From Algimonas arctica (GTDB lineage: Bacteria > Pseudomonadota > Alphaproteobacteria > Caulobacterales > Maricaulaceae), in assembly GCF_014652695.1 (NCBI RefSeq), contig NZ_BMZH01000006.1, positions 62,001-126,000 of the forward strand: a stretch of 64,000 bases of DNA, written 5' to 3'. Of this stretch, positions 34,680-43,757 are shown piece by piece (the stretch's first letter is position 1; every line of letters starts with the position of its first letter). The position numbers were made by a program, and so were the translations under genes. The notes beneath the pieces are model-generated. The model did no database searches, had not been told where the DNA came from, and was given only the letters and a program-made list of their open reading frames with translations.

Positions 34680-37337
34680 GTGCCGACGTCCTTTAAAGCC
34701 TTTGATAAAGTCATGGCGACACGCCTTGCGCGCCTGACGACGCTCGCGCGTGCGCGGCTGATTTGGGAAGGCTACGCGCCGATTGTAGCTCTGCCGGCCT
34801 TGGCGCTCTCTATTCTGCTCATTCTGACATGGCTTGGCCTGTGGGAAGTCGCGGGCGATCCGTTCCGTATTATCGCGCTCGTCGTCACTGTGGGTTTAAT
34901 TATTCGCGCGGTGCGCCGCGCGCGCCACATCCGCTGGCCAACCGATTCTGACGCGCGGCGGCGGCTCGAAAACACGGCGGGTCTCGCCCACCGTCCGCTC
35001 GATACATTAGATGATGCGCCGATCCTGTCGCCGACCCTCTGGCCCGCCCATGTCGCGCATGCGCAGAAGGACGCAGACACGATTCGGCGAGTCGGACGTA
35101 CGCCTGCGCTGTCCGTGATTGATCGCTATGGCCTCCGGTTTATCACGCCCATTGCGCTGGGTCTGGCGCTCTTTTTGTCGTGGGGGTTGTCGATGGAGCG
35201 GGTCCGTCACGGGCTCAGCCCGACCGTGCAGTCTCCGACCAACCCCTATAGTCTGACATTCGAAGCTTGGGTCGATCCGCCCGATTATACCGGCCGTCCG
35301 CCCTTGTATGCCCAAGGAGACGGCGTGATCCGCGCCCCTGTGGGCTCGACCTTAGTTGTACGCGCCTCCGGAGCTTCTGATTTGCCGCGCCCCCGTTATA
35401 TTGGCGCAGAGGGCCAACGCTTTTTAACAGTCGATGCGCTCGGACAGAATAATTCTGAGGTCCGCACGATTATTGATAGCTCAGGCGTCCTCGACTGGCG
35501 GATCGGTCTGTTGCGCAAAGCCTTTACGGTCGACGCCACGCCGGACAGCCCACCAACGATCGAAAGCTTAGAGCCGCCTGAAACGGATAAGCGCGACCGC
35601 CTCGTATTCGTCTTTGACGCTGCCGATGATTACGGGGTTGAGCAGGTTTTGTTGGAAATGGTTGAACTCACGGACGGGATGATCGAGGCCACGGCCTTTG
35701 CTGTCGCCCCGTCAGAGGTCGATACGCAAGCCGGCGGATTTACCGAAGCCACCGCGCGTACGATCAAGATTGATTTGACCCGTCATGCGCTCGCGGGCCG
35801 CAAAGTGGTGGCGCGATTGGTCGCCGTGGACGGCGCAGAACAACGCGGGGTCAGTGCCCCGTTTTATATCACCGTGCCGGATAAAATCTTCGTCGAACCG
35901 TTGGCCAAGGCGATCATGGAACAGCGCGGCCTGTTGTTGACAGGGTTGGAGGCTTACACGCCTGCGCCGACGACCCGCGCTGATAATGACGCGACAGACG
36001 GTACGTTTGATACTTATCAAACCGAGTGGCGTTTAGGCCGCGCCGCGCCGCCTGTGCAGCGCACAGTGGCCTTGATCGAGGCTGTGACGGATTATCCCGA
36101 TCCGGGTCTATTTAACGATCCGGTTGTTTATATGGGCCTGCGCCACGTCGGAAAGTCACTCCGCTATGCCCGCTCAGAAGCTGCTTTAACGGGCCTGCCG
36201 GACCATATGTGGAAACTGGCAATACGCGCTGAATTTGGCGTGTTGGGGACGGCCTTACAGGAAATGCAAGAGGCCCAAGAAGCGCTACGCGAAGGCATTG
36301 CGCGCCGCGCGCCGGAACGCGAAATCGACACACTTTTCAGCCGCTATAATCAAGCCGTCGACGCGTATATGGAAGAGCTCCGTAAGAGCGCGACCTTGGC
36401 TGAGGGGGGCGGCGGTGGCGGGGAGCCAATGGGCTCGACCGATGAAATTCAAGCGTTGCTCGACGCGATTGAAGAAGCCAATCGGAATGGCGACACTGAA
36501 GGCGCGCGCCGTGCGCTGGCCCAACTCGCTGAGTTGATCGAAAACATGCAGATGCAGATCAGCCCAAGCGGCGGTGGCGGCGAAGGCTCGAACGAAGAAC
36601 AAATGAGTGATGAAATGCGGAAGTCGCTTGAAGAAATGGCTGACCTCCTTGGCGAGCAACGTAATTTGCAGGACGAAACGCGCCAAGCGGAACGGGACGA
36701 ATTACGTCAGCAATATGGCGAAGAGCCGAGCGGTGAAAGCCTGTCGCCCGAAGAGCTGGCGGAGCGTCAGGCCGGAATTGAAAGTCTTGTCGAAAGCTTG
36801 CGCGAGCAATTGGCGGAGACCGGCGAACGATCTGCGGCTGGCGGCGGCGAAGAAGGGCAAGAAGACGGTGGACAAGGCGACGGCGATCAACCTGGCGCAG
36901 GTGATCAAGACTCCGGCGAACAAGGGGGCGGGGGCGACCGCTCAGCCGATGGTCAAGGCGCGGGTTCTGGCGAAACGTCCGAAGAGGCGTTTGAGCGTGC
37001 TTTAGGCGCGATGCGTAACTCTGAAGGTGCGCTCGGACGCGGTGATTTTAGCGCATCACGCCAAGCGCAAGCGGGCGCGATCGGGGCTTTGCGCGATGCA
37101 GGCGATGCGATTGCGCGTGAGATGGGCGACCGGAGTGAATCACAAGGTGAGGACACGGATGCGCTTGGTCGCGGACTGGATGGCATGGACTCGGACAATG
37201 CGGAAAGCGATATCGACACGCGCGATAATGCTGAACGGTCGCGTGAAATTATCGAAGAGTTACGTCGCCGCGCTGCGGACGCCGAGCGGGATCAGCAAGA
37301 ACAAGACTATTTGGACCGACTGCTTAAGCGGTTCTAA
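34680..37337 (+). CDS. TIGR02302/DUF4175-type large membrane protein
   Basis: An 885-residue protein of the alphaproteobacterial TIGR02302 (DUF4175) type. It has two N-terminal membrane helices (ALPALALSILLILTWLGLW and IIALVVTVGLIIRAV), a third near residue 160 (ITPIALGLALFLSWGL), periplasmic Ig-like stretches (YSLTFEAWVDPPDYTGRPP, VFDAADDYGVEQVLLEM), and a long helical region. A Gly/Gln/Asp-rich flexible segment (~720-770) and an acidic helical C-terminus follow. Function is not known. The start is GTG at 34680 or ATG at 34713; neither has a clear Shine-Dalgarno. It converges on the SH3-domain gene. Confidence 0.85.
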   Translation: MPTSFKAFDKVMATRLARLTTLARARLIWEGYAPIVALPALALSILLILTWLGLWEVAGDPFRIIALVVTVGLIIRAVRRARHIRWPTDSDARRRLENTAGLAHRPLDTLDDAPILSPTLWPAHVAHAQKDADTIRRVGRTPALSVIDRYGLRFITPIALGLALFLSWGLSMERVRHGLSPTVQSPTNPYSLTFEAWVDPPDYTGRPPLYAQGDGVIRAPVGSTLVVRASGASDLPRPRYIGAEGQRFLTVDALGQNNSEVRTIIDSSGVLDWRIGLLRKAFTVDATPDSPPTIESLEPPETDKRDRLVFVFDAADDYGVEQVLLEMVELTDGMIEATAFAVAPSEVDTQAGGFTEATARTIKIDLTRHALAGRKVVARLVAVDGAEQRGVSAPFYITVPDKIFVEPLAKAIMEQRGLLLTGLEAYTPAPTTRADNDATDGTFDTYQTEWRLGRAAPPVQRTVALIEAVTDYPDPGLFNDPVVYMGLRHVGKSLRYARSEAALTGLPDHMWKLAIRAEFGVLGTALQEMQEAQEALREGIARRAPEREIDTLFSRYNQAVDAYMEELRKSATLAEGGGGGGEPMGSTDEIQALLDAIEEANRNGDTEGARRALAQLAELIENMQMQISPSGGGGEGSNEEQMSDEMRKSLEEMADLLGEQRNLQDETRQAERDELRQQYGEEPSGESLSPEELAERQAGIESLVESLREQLAETGERSAAGGGEEGQEDGGQGDGDQPGAGDQDSGEQGGGGDRSADGQGAGSGETSEEAFERALGAMRNSEGALGRGDFSASRQAQAGAIGALRDAGDAIAREMGDRSESQGEDTDALGRGLDGMDSDNAESDIDTRDNAERSREIIEELRRRAADAERDQQEQDYLDRLLKRF

Positions 37338-37367
37338 CGCCTGCGCTGTGTCGGCAGACTCGACAGA

Positions 37368-38006
37368 TCAGTCAATATTTTGTGCGCCCCATAGCGCGTG
37401 TTTTTCGGTGAACCCTTTGATCCCATTGTCCGTACGAATGAGGCAATATCCGTCGCTGCTGCAGGTTTCGAGCTGAACCAAGGCGCCCTGTTCAATGCGT
37501 GCAAGGCTGCGCGCGGACGCATCGGGTTTGGCGTAGAGTGTGGCCTCAGTCGTGAGAACAGCAAATTTTTCGCCGGAGAGGGCGGGTTTTCGCACCCACG
37601 CTTCGTCGCCGGAAATATCACGAACCTTGCGCCACATTTCCGTCTCAGCGACGACGATCACGGGCAAGCCGCGACGTTGATATTGATAGGCGATGGAATG
37701 ATTGCGTGACGGTCCTGTCCGCGCGTTGACCTTGCCGAATTTTAGGCTGACGAATCGCGGAACAGCAAAGCCGGACGGCGTTTTGTCAGCGTCAACATGG
37801 TAGAGGCCGCCAAGTGTCGCGGTTGCCGTTAAGGTAAGTTTTTGGGTGCTGCTCATTGGGGCGTTGCTCAATGAGGTCTGTGTGACGGATTGAACCGTTA
37901 CGGATGCCATATCCGTCGCATGAACGGACCCCAAGAATAAACAGGGCGATAGGATCAATGTTGCGCCAAGGACGCGGTGTCGAAAAAATGTCCGTCGTGT
38001 TGCCAT
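37368..38006 (-). CDS. Periplasmic protein with two SH3-like domains
   Basis: A 212-residue exported protein. The signal peptide ends HA-TD (residue ~32). It carries a tandem pair of bacterial SH3-like domains (SH3_4/DUF1058 type): FVSLKFGKVNARTGPSRNHSIAYQYQRRGLPV, with the WRKVRD and EAWV strands, then FAVLTTEATLYAKPDASARSLARIEQGA with YCLIRTDNGIKGF. Such domains often bind peptidoglycan or protein peptides. A perfect CtrA box lies 26 bases upstream of the start, so cell-cycle-linked expression is likely. It diverges from the hydroxyacid dehydrogenase gene. Confidence 0.83.
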   Translation of the reverse strand: MATRRTFFRHRVLGATLILSPCLFLGSVHATDMASVTVQSVTQTSLSNAPMSSTQKLTLTATATLGGLYHVDADKTPSGFAVPRFVSLKFGKVNARTGPSRNHSIAYQYQRRGLPVIVVAETEMWRKVRDISGDEAWVRKPALSGEKFAVLTTEATLYAKPDASARSLARIEQGALVQLETCSSDGYCLIRTDNGIKGFTEKHALWGAQNID

Positions 38007-38031
38007 GGTTAAGGTCTATCAACCCTTTTTG

Positions 38032-38046
38032 TTAAACCGTCGTTAA
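38032..38046. promoter_or_regulatory. CtrA-type box between the SH3 gene and the dehydrogenase gene
   Basis: Perfect TTAA-N7-TTAA in a divergent intergenic region. It lies inside a wider inverted repeat, TCAACCC (38019-38025) and GGGTTGA (38050-38056). Position favours the SH3-domain gene (26 bases from its start) but it could also act on the dehydrogenase gene. Confidence 0.5.
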
Positions 38047-38152
38047 GTCGGGTTGAATTTTCCCTTAAATGGCGATGTTTAAGCATGTTGTTTTACAAAG
38101 TGGAAACAGGGTGGGGCTTGCGTCTGCGCGCGTGATCGCGTCAATAGAGACT

Positions 38153-39202
38153 ATGCAGACAAGCCCGCCAGACGCCAAATTATCACGTATCGTAAATAAT
38201 ACGACCACGCGCCCGCGGGTTGCTGTGACACGCAAGCTTCCCGATGCGGTCGAAGCCCGGATGAGCGACCTCTTTGACGTCAGTCTGCGTCTGGACGATA
38301 CGCGTATGAGTCAAGACGAATTAAAGGCCGCGATTGCCGATTGCGATGTATTCGTCCCGACTGTGACAGATAATATCAATGCGGACGTTATCGCAGCGGC
38401 GTCATCGCGGCTTAGCTTGATCGCTAATTTTGGTGCGGGCACGGATCATATTGATGTCGCGGCTGCCCATAAATGTAGTCTTGTCGTGACCAACACGCCG
38501 GGCGTTTTGACCGAAGATACGGCGGACCTCGCTATGGCGATGATCCTGTCTATTCCGCGTCGGTTGGTCGAGGGAGACCGCCGCATGCGCAATGGTGAAT
38601 TTGACGGCTGGGGTCCGACCCATATGCTGGGCCACCGTGTGCGCGGAAAACGCCTCGGTATTTTGGGGATGGGGCGGATCGGCAGTGCCGTCGCGCGGCG
38701 CGCCCATGCTTTCGGTCTGTCGGTGCATTATCACAATCGCGCCCGTGTGCCGGCCACGATGGAGCGCGCGCTCGACGCTAATTGGCATGAAACACTCGAA
38801 GGGATGCTGGCTGAGATTGATATTCTCTCGATCAATGCGCCGCTCACCCCATCGACACGTCACTTGATTGATGCGCGAACCCTCGCGCTGATGAAACCGG
38901 ACAGCTACCTTGTGAACACGTCTCGCGGTGAAATTGTTGACGAGGCCGCTTTGGCTGAAGCGCTCGCACATGGCCGCTTAGCGGGGGCTGGACTGGATGT
39001 TTATGAAGATACACCGCGTCCACATCCGGCGCTACTTGATCTCGATAATGTGATTCTCGCCCCGCACATTGGATCGGCTACGCATGAGAGCCGTCGTGAA
39101 ATGGGCGAAAAAGTTCTGATCAATATTCGCGCTCATATCGACAATCATGCGTGCCCTGATCGGGTGCTGCCGCCCGGAACGCGTCTGTCGCTCGCGTCCT
39201 AA
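38153..39202 (+). CDS. D-2-hydroxyacid dehydrogenase (glyoxylate/hydroxypyruvate reductase type)
   Basis: A 349-residue NAD(P)-dependent enzyme: NAD-binding LGILGMGRIGSAVARRA, then NTSRGEIVDEAALAEAL and LAGAGLDVYEDTP, and the catalytic His in LAPHIGSATHESRREM. The catalytic Arg lies in SINAPLTPSTRH and following. This group reduces glyoxylate, hydroxypyruvate or similar 2-oxoacids. The start at 38153 (MQTSPPDAKL) was chosen over a 38069 ATG because the longer form runs into the promoter region; even so about 20 residues precede the conserved fold. The MBL lipoprotein gene follows after 34 bases on the same strand. Confidence 0.87.
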   Translation: MQTSPPDAKLSRIVNNTTTRPRVAVTRKLPDAVEARMSDLFDVSLRLDDTRMSQDELKAAIADCDVFVPTVTDNINADVIAAASSRLSLIANFGAGTDHIDVAAAHKCSLVVTNTPGVLTEDTADLAMAMILSIPRRLVEGDRRMRNGEFDGWGPTHMLGHRVRGKRLGILGMGRIGSAVARRAHAFGLSVHYHNRARVPATMERALDANWHETLEGMLAEIDILSINAPLTPSTRHLIDARTLALMKPDSYLVNTSRGEIVDEAALAEALAHGRLAGAGLDVYEDTPRPHPALLDLDNVILAPHIGSATHESRREMGEKVLINIRAHIDNHACPDRVLPPGTRLSLAS

Positions 39203-39236
39203 TTCCGTTTGGCCGTTTATAGAAAGGCTCCTCGCC

Positions 39237-40181
39237 ATGACCCGTTTAATTGTGCTGACCACTGCCGCTTTCCTCATCGCGTGCACGGCGAAGGCCCCAG
39301 TTGTTGCGCACGAAGACCAACATGCGGAGCCCGCTCCGCGGGTTGCGCCCGCTGAACCACAGCTCACGGTCGAAACGATCAATGATAATCTTCATGTGTT
39401 ATTTGGCGCGGGAGGGAATGTCGGTGTTTCGACAGGTTCGGACGGAATCGTTCTGATTGACGATAAATACGCCCGTAACGCCGAAGAAATTCTTTATCAG
39501 GTTGAACAGCTTGCCGGCGAAAATGATGACCTTCTCTTTGTCATCAATACCCATTTGCATGGCGATCATTCGGGCTCCAACCCAGACATGAAAGAGGCTG
39601 GCGCGATGATCATGGCGCATGAAAATGTCCGCACGCGCATGGGCACACGCTATATGAATGAGGCCTTCAGGGCCATGAACGAGGCGAAAGAGGAGGCCTT
39701 TTGGCCTGTTGTGACATTCTCGAACGAAGCGAGCCTACATTTTAATGGCATCACCGCGCGCGCCGTTCACACGCCGACCGCGCATACGGATGGAGATTCG
39801 ATTGTTATTTTCGAAGAACCCAACGTCATCCACATGGGCGACACGCTATTTCTTGGCATGTTCCCCTTTGTCGATGTCGATAGTGGGGGCTCCTTACAGG
39901 GCATGATTGCGGCGCATGATGTCGCCTTGGGGCTATCTGACGCGAACACAGTGATCATTCCGGGTCATGGGCCAATTACGGACAAAGCTGGCCTCACAGA
40001 TGCGCGCGCGACACTGCAAGCCATTCATGATCGTGTCCGTGTTCGCAAGGAAGCCGGCGAAACCCTGCAAGCCATCATCGAGGCGCAACCCTTGGCCGAC
40101 ATGGCCGATTTGGACAGTTTCATCAAACAAGATGGCATGATCACGGCAGCGTGGCGCTCTATGGGCGGCACGCTCAACTAA
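39237..40181 (+). CDS. MBL-fold metallohydrolase lipoprotein
   Basis: A 314-residue envelope lipoprotein (MTRLIVLTTAAFLIAC, cysteine 16) with a metallo-beta-lactamase fold. The metal site is intact: THLHGDHSGSN (HxHxDH), a later VHTPTAHTDGDS His, and the IPGHGPITD motif. Subclass B-like secreted members hydrolyse diverse esters or lactams; there is no evidence that this is a true beta-lactamase. The first ~35 mature residues are a Pro/Ala/Glu linker. It is close downstream of the dehydrogenase gene and may share its transcript. Confidence 0.85.
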   Translation: MTRLIVLTTAAFLIACTAKAPVVAHEDQHAEPAPRVAPAEPQLTVETINDNLHVLFGAGGNVGVSTGSDGIVLIDDKYARNAEEILYQVEQLAGENDDLLFVINTHLHGDHSGSNPDMKEAGAMIMAHENVRTRMGTRYMNEAFRAMNEAKEEAFWPVVTFSNEASLHFNGITARAVHTPTAHTDGDSIVIFEEPNVIHMGDTLFLGMFPFVDVDSGGSLQGMIAAHDVALGLSDANTVIIPGHGPITDKAGLTDARATLQAIHDRVRVRKEAGETLQAIIEAQPLADMADLDSFIKQDGMITAAWRSMGGTLN

Positions 40182-40271
40182 TCTTTCGTCGAACCTTCCT
40201 TAACTAGATCGTTTGTTGACATGACGTCGTCATCAAAACCGCGCATAGAGGTTTGACTACGGGAGAGACTC

Positions 40272-41960
40272 ATGCGGATTTCAAGACGAGCGGCCTTAAA
40301 AAGCGGTGTCATGGTTGGGCTTGGAGGCGGCTTGGCCGGCGGGCTCAGCGCCTGCGCGACGTCCGGGACGCACCAGCCCATCACCGGAGCTTCATTCGTC
40401 CACGGTGTTGCATCGGGGGAGCCGACGCCGACGGGGTTTTTGATCTGGACGCGGGTGAGTTTACCGGACGATGTTAAGGGGTCTGTTCCTGTTCGTTACG
40501 AGATTTCGACGGATCCGAAATTTACCGCGATTACGGCCTCCGGGACTGTCGACACCGACGCGTCACGCGACTGGACGGTCAAGGCGACCGTGAACACGCT
40601 GATGCCGGGTCTCTATTATCATTACCGCTTTTTCGTCGGGGAGATGATGTCGCCCATAGGGCAGTCTCGGACGCTTCCGACGGGCAAGACGAATGCCGTC
40701 CGCTTCGCCGTTGTTTCCTGTTCCAATTACGCGTTTGGATTTTTCAACGTCTATGACGCAATTTCAAAACGCAACGATATCGATGCCGTGATCCACCTCG
40801 GCGACTATATTTATGAATATGGCACGGATGGGTATGGCGGGGCCGTGTCCCAACAGATCGGGCGGCAACATGACCCGATCACTGAGATTATCACTCTGGC
40901 TGATTACCGCAAACGTCACGCGCAATATAAATCTGATCCGGGCAGCATCGCGATGCACGCCGCCCATGCGATGATCCCGATATGGGATGATCACGAAACC
41001 AGCAATGATAGCTGGCGTGATGGCGCGGAAAATCACAGCCTTTCAGAGGGGGATTGGGATGAGCGACGCAGCGCCGCGCTGCGGGCTTATTATGAATGGA
41101 TGCCTGTGCGGGATCCGGTTGCGGGCGACGCCGCCGAAGCGCTGCTGCGAGATTTCCAATGGGGCGATTTGGTCACAATCGCGACGGTGGAAACGCGCCT
41201 GATGGCCCGATCGCAGCCGCTAAATTACACCAAAATCGGAGGGTCATTAGCGACACCCGAAGGTTTGGAAAAATTCAAAACCATTGATTTGGTCGATGAG
41301 GGCCGTGAATTACTCGGGCGGCCACAGTTAGAGCGATTGACAAAAACCATGGCGGACTCGGTTGCGAACGGAACCCGTTGGCGCATTCTGGCCAATCAAA
41401 TCATCATGGCGAATGTCACCGCGCCGAATTTGACGCCGCTCGCCAGCTCTCCCGCAATTACCGAAATCGAGAAAGTCTTTCCGCAAATTCGTGATTTTAT
41501 CGCGCTCACAACACTCGGTATCCCCCTTAATTTAGATGCGTGGGATGGATACCCGGCGGCGCGCGATCGGTTTTATGCCAGCATGGCCGATGCGGGCGCG
41601 ACCGATTTGATCGTGCTGACGGGCGATACGCATGAGTGGTGGGCGAATGAGCTGAGCGATAGCGCAGGCCGTCCAATGGGCGTGGAGCTCGGCACTGCCG
41701 CCGTGACGTCGCCCGGTTCATCAAGCTATTTCGGAGAGGAAGCGGCGAATTATTCGCAGATGCTCAACGCCCGAAATCCGATGGTCCGCTATCATGATCC
41801 ATCCGGCAAAGGCTATATTGATTTGGCGCTGGACCGCGACGGCGCGCATGCAGAATTCGTCGGTGTCGATACAATTCTCTCGACGGATTATACGGTCGAT
41901 AATCGGGCGGGTTTTGATATTGTGCGTCGTGACGGGTCGCTCAGTCTGACAAAAACCTAG
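40272..41960 (+). CDS. PhoD-like alkaline phosphatase, Tat-exported
   Basis: A 562-residue PhoD-family phosphodiesterase/phosphatase. The N-terminus is a twin-arginine signal (SRRAALK, then a Gly/Ala hydrophobic stretch ending LSAC). The N-terminal Fn3-like domain (GVASGEPTPTGFLIWTRV) precedes the metallophosphatase core with VVSCSNYAFGFFNVYDAI, HLGDYIYEYGTD, IWDDHETSNDSW, and LTGDTHEWW. PhoD uses Ca2+/Fe3+ to release phosphate from phosphoesters outside the cytoplasm. The cysteine in LSACATSG could also make it a Tat lipoprotein. It ends in a four-base convergent overlap with the Lrp gene. Confidence 0.9.
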   Translation: MRISRRAALKSGVMVGLGGGLAGGLSACATSGTHQPITGASFVHGVASGEPTPTGFLIWTRVSLPDDVKGSVPVRYEISTDPKFTAITASGTVDTDASRDWTVKATVNTLMPGLYYHYRFFVGEMMSPIGQSRTLPTGKTNAVRFAVVSCSNYAFGFFNVYDAISKRNDIDAVIHLGDYIYEYGTDGYGGAVSQQIGRQHDPITEIITLADYRKRHAQYKSDPGSIAMHAAHAMIPIWDDHETSNDSWRDGAENHSLSEGDWDERRSAALRAYYEWMPVRDPVAGDAAEALLRDFQWGDLVTIATVETRLMARSQPLNYTKIGGSLATPEGLEKFKTIDLVDEGRELLGRPQLERLTKTMADSVANGTRWRILANQIIMANVTAPNLTPLASSPAITEIEKVFPQIRDFIALTTLGIPLNLDAWDGYPAARDRFYASMADAGATDLIVLTGDTHEWWANELSDSAGRPMGVELGTAAVTSPGSSSYFGEEAANYSQMLNARNPMVRYHDPSGKGYIDLALDRDGAHAEFVGVDTILSTDYTVDNRAGFDIVRRDGSLSLTKT

Positions 41961-42424
41961 CCCGCATCCGGCACCAGCGGAAAGGCCGAGCGGCGTTTTA
42001 CCATGCCGTAGGCAAAGCTTGTGTCGATCGACGCGATTCCGCCAATGCGTTGTAATTCGCGGCGCACAAAGCGTTCATAATCGGACAGGTCGGCAACCAT
42101 AACGCGAAGCAGATAATCCGACTGTCCGGTCATGACATGGCATTCGACGATATTGTCGTTCGCCCGCACTTTGGCTTCAAATGCATTGACCGTGTCTTCG
42201 TCGTGGCGTTCCAACTTCACACGAATAAACACCGTGATCGGTAAACCGTACAGCTTGGCGTCGATCTCGGCATGGTAGCCTCGAATGACACCAGATTGCT
42301 CCAATATTTTGAGCCGCCGTAAACACGGGGAGGGCGAGAGGCCAACCCGGTCGGCCAGTTCGCGATTGCTCATGCGCCCGTCGCGTTGCACGGTTCTGAC
42401 GATTTTGCGGTCAATATCATCCAT
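41957..42424 (-). CDS. Lrp/AsnC family transcriptional regulator
   Basis: A 155-residue regulator: an N-terminal winged helix-turn-helix (DRKIVRTVQRDGRMSNRELADRVGLSPSPCLRRLKILEQSGVIRGY) and a C-terminal RAM ligand-binding domain (AKVRANDNIVECHVMTGQSDYLLRVMV). It probably forms dimers or octamers and responds to an amino acid. The start is ATG 42424; a GTG start at 42433 is also possible. It is divergent from methionine gamma-lyase with a 109-base AT-rich gap, the usual arrangement for an Lrp regulator and its catabolic target, so methionine is the likely effector. Confidence 0.88.
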   Translation of the reverse strand: MDDIDRKIVRTVQRDGRMSNRELADRVGLSPSPCLRRLKILEQSGVIRGYHAEIDAKLYGLPITVFIRVKLERHDEDTVNAFEAKVRANDNIVECHVMTGQSDYLLRVMVADLSDYERFVRRELQRIGGIASIDTSFAYGMVKRRSAFPLVPDAG

Positions 42425-42533
42425 AATTGGCACATTCTGCTAAACTGAGTGTCACTACCTTATCATAAACACGAAAATACTAATGAAAATAGCATAGTAA
42501 GGGGCAAGGCAATTTTTATCAGGGCACATATAT

Positions 42534-43754
42534 ATGCGCGATACGAACCACAGGGCCGGGTTTGCAACCCGCGCGATCCATCACGGCTATGACCCGTTGG
42601 ATCATGGCGGCTCTCTTGTGCCGCCCGTGCATATGACGTCGACTTTCGTTTTCGATCGGGCGGAAACGGGCGGGGCGATTTTTGCCGGCGAAGCCCCGGG
42701 TCATGTCTATTCGCGTATTTCTAATCCGACGCTTGATTTGCTTGAGCAGCGCATGGCGAGCCTCGAAGGGACGGAAGCCGGAGTCGCGACAGGGTCTGGC
42801 ATAGGCGCGATCACGTCGGCTTTATGGACGCTGGTCGAACCGGGCGACGAAGTCATTGTCGATCTGACGCTCTATGGCTGCACTTTCTCATTCTTGCATC
42901 ACGGGCTAGAGCGTTTCGGCGTCACGGTCACCCATTGCGACTTGACCCGACCCGAGCTGTTATCCGCCGCGATGAGCGACCGGACTAAAGTCGTTTATTT
43001 CGAAACCCCGGCTAACCCAAATATGCGGCTCATCGATATCGAGGCTGTGGCGAAAATCGCTAAGGCTCACGGCGCGCTGACGATGGTCGATAATACTTAC
43101 GCGACGCCTTACCTCACGCGACCAATCGAATTTGGCGCAGACCTTGTCGTGCATTCCGCAACGAAATATCTCGGCGGTCATGGCGATCTTGTTGGCGGTC
43201 TCGTAGTGGGGTCACAGGAATTGATGGACCGTATTCGCCTTTATGGTCTGAAGGACATGACGGGCGCCGTGATGGCGCCGATGACGGCCATGCTCATCAT
43301 GCGCGGGCTCAAGACGTTAGAGCTGCGGATGGACCGCCATTGTCAAAGCGCGGCTCGCGTCGCCGATATTCTCGACGCCCATCCGGCCGTTGCGAAGACA
43401 CTTTATCCGGGGCTTCCGGGCTTTGATCAGCGCGCATTGGCGGAGAAGCAAATGGACCAGCCGGGCGGGATGATCGCGCTTGAACTGCACGGCGGGATCG
43501 ACGCTGGCAAAGCCCTCATCAACGCGCTTAGCATGATTCATTGCGCGGTCTCGCTCGGGGACGCGGAAACCCTGATCCAACACCCGGCGTCCATGACCCA
43601 TAGTCCCTACACGCCCGAAGAACGGGCGCGCCACGGCATTTCGGACGGGCTCGTCCGGCTCTCGGTGGGCTTGGAAGCGGCAGACGATATTATCGCTGAT
43701 TTGGTGCAGTCGTTGGACCAGCTGGCGACGCCGATGATGGAAGCGGCGGAATAA
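42534..43754 (+). CDS. megL: Methionine gamma-lyase
   Basis: A 406-residue PLP enzyme of the Cys/Met metabolism family. Pyridoxal-binding Lys211 is in SATKYLGGHGDLVGG, and the cysteine specific to methionine gamma-lyase is present at 116 in TLYGCTFSFLHHG, the same positions as I recall for the Pseudomonas putida enzyme. Other hallmarks are YSRISNPT and YFETPANPNM. It splits L-methionine to methanethiol, 2-oxobutyrate and ammonia in the cytosol. AGGG lies ten bases upstream of the ATG. The divergent Lrp gene is its probable regulator. A cystathionine gamma-lyase/synthase role is less likely given Cys116. Confidence 0.88.
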   Translation: MRDTNHRAGFATRAIHHGYDPLDHGGSLVPPVHMTSTFVFDRAETGGAIFAGEAPGHVYSRISNPTLDLLEQRMASLEGTEAGVATGSGIGAITSALWTLVEPGDEVIVDLTLYGCTFSFLHHGLERFGVTVTHCDLTRPELLSAAMSDRTKVVYFETPANPNMRLIDIEAVAKIAKAHGALTMVDNTYATPYLTRPIEFGADLVVHSATKYLGGHGDLVGGLVVGSQELMDRIRLYGLKDMTGAVMAPMTAMLIMRGLKTLELRMDRHCQSAARVADILDAHPAVAKTLYPGLPGFDQRALAEKQMDQPGGMIALELHGGIDAGKALINALSMIHCAVSLGDAETLIQHPASMTHSPYTPEERARHGISDGLVRLSVGLEAADDIIADLVQSLDQLATPMMEAAE

Positions 43755-43757
43755 GGG

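Noticed and set aside
40195-40225. EcfG-like CGAAC...CGTT before phoD
   Set aside because: One mismatch in the -35 and a 15-base spacer; too weak.
42428-42445. Sigma-54-like sequence TTGGCAC...TGCT before the Lrp gene
   Set aside because: The distance between GG and GC is eight bases, not the required ten.
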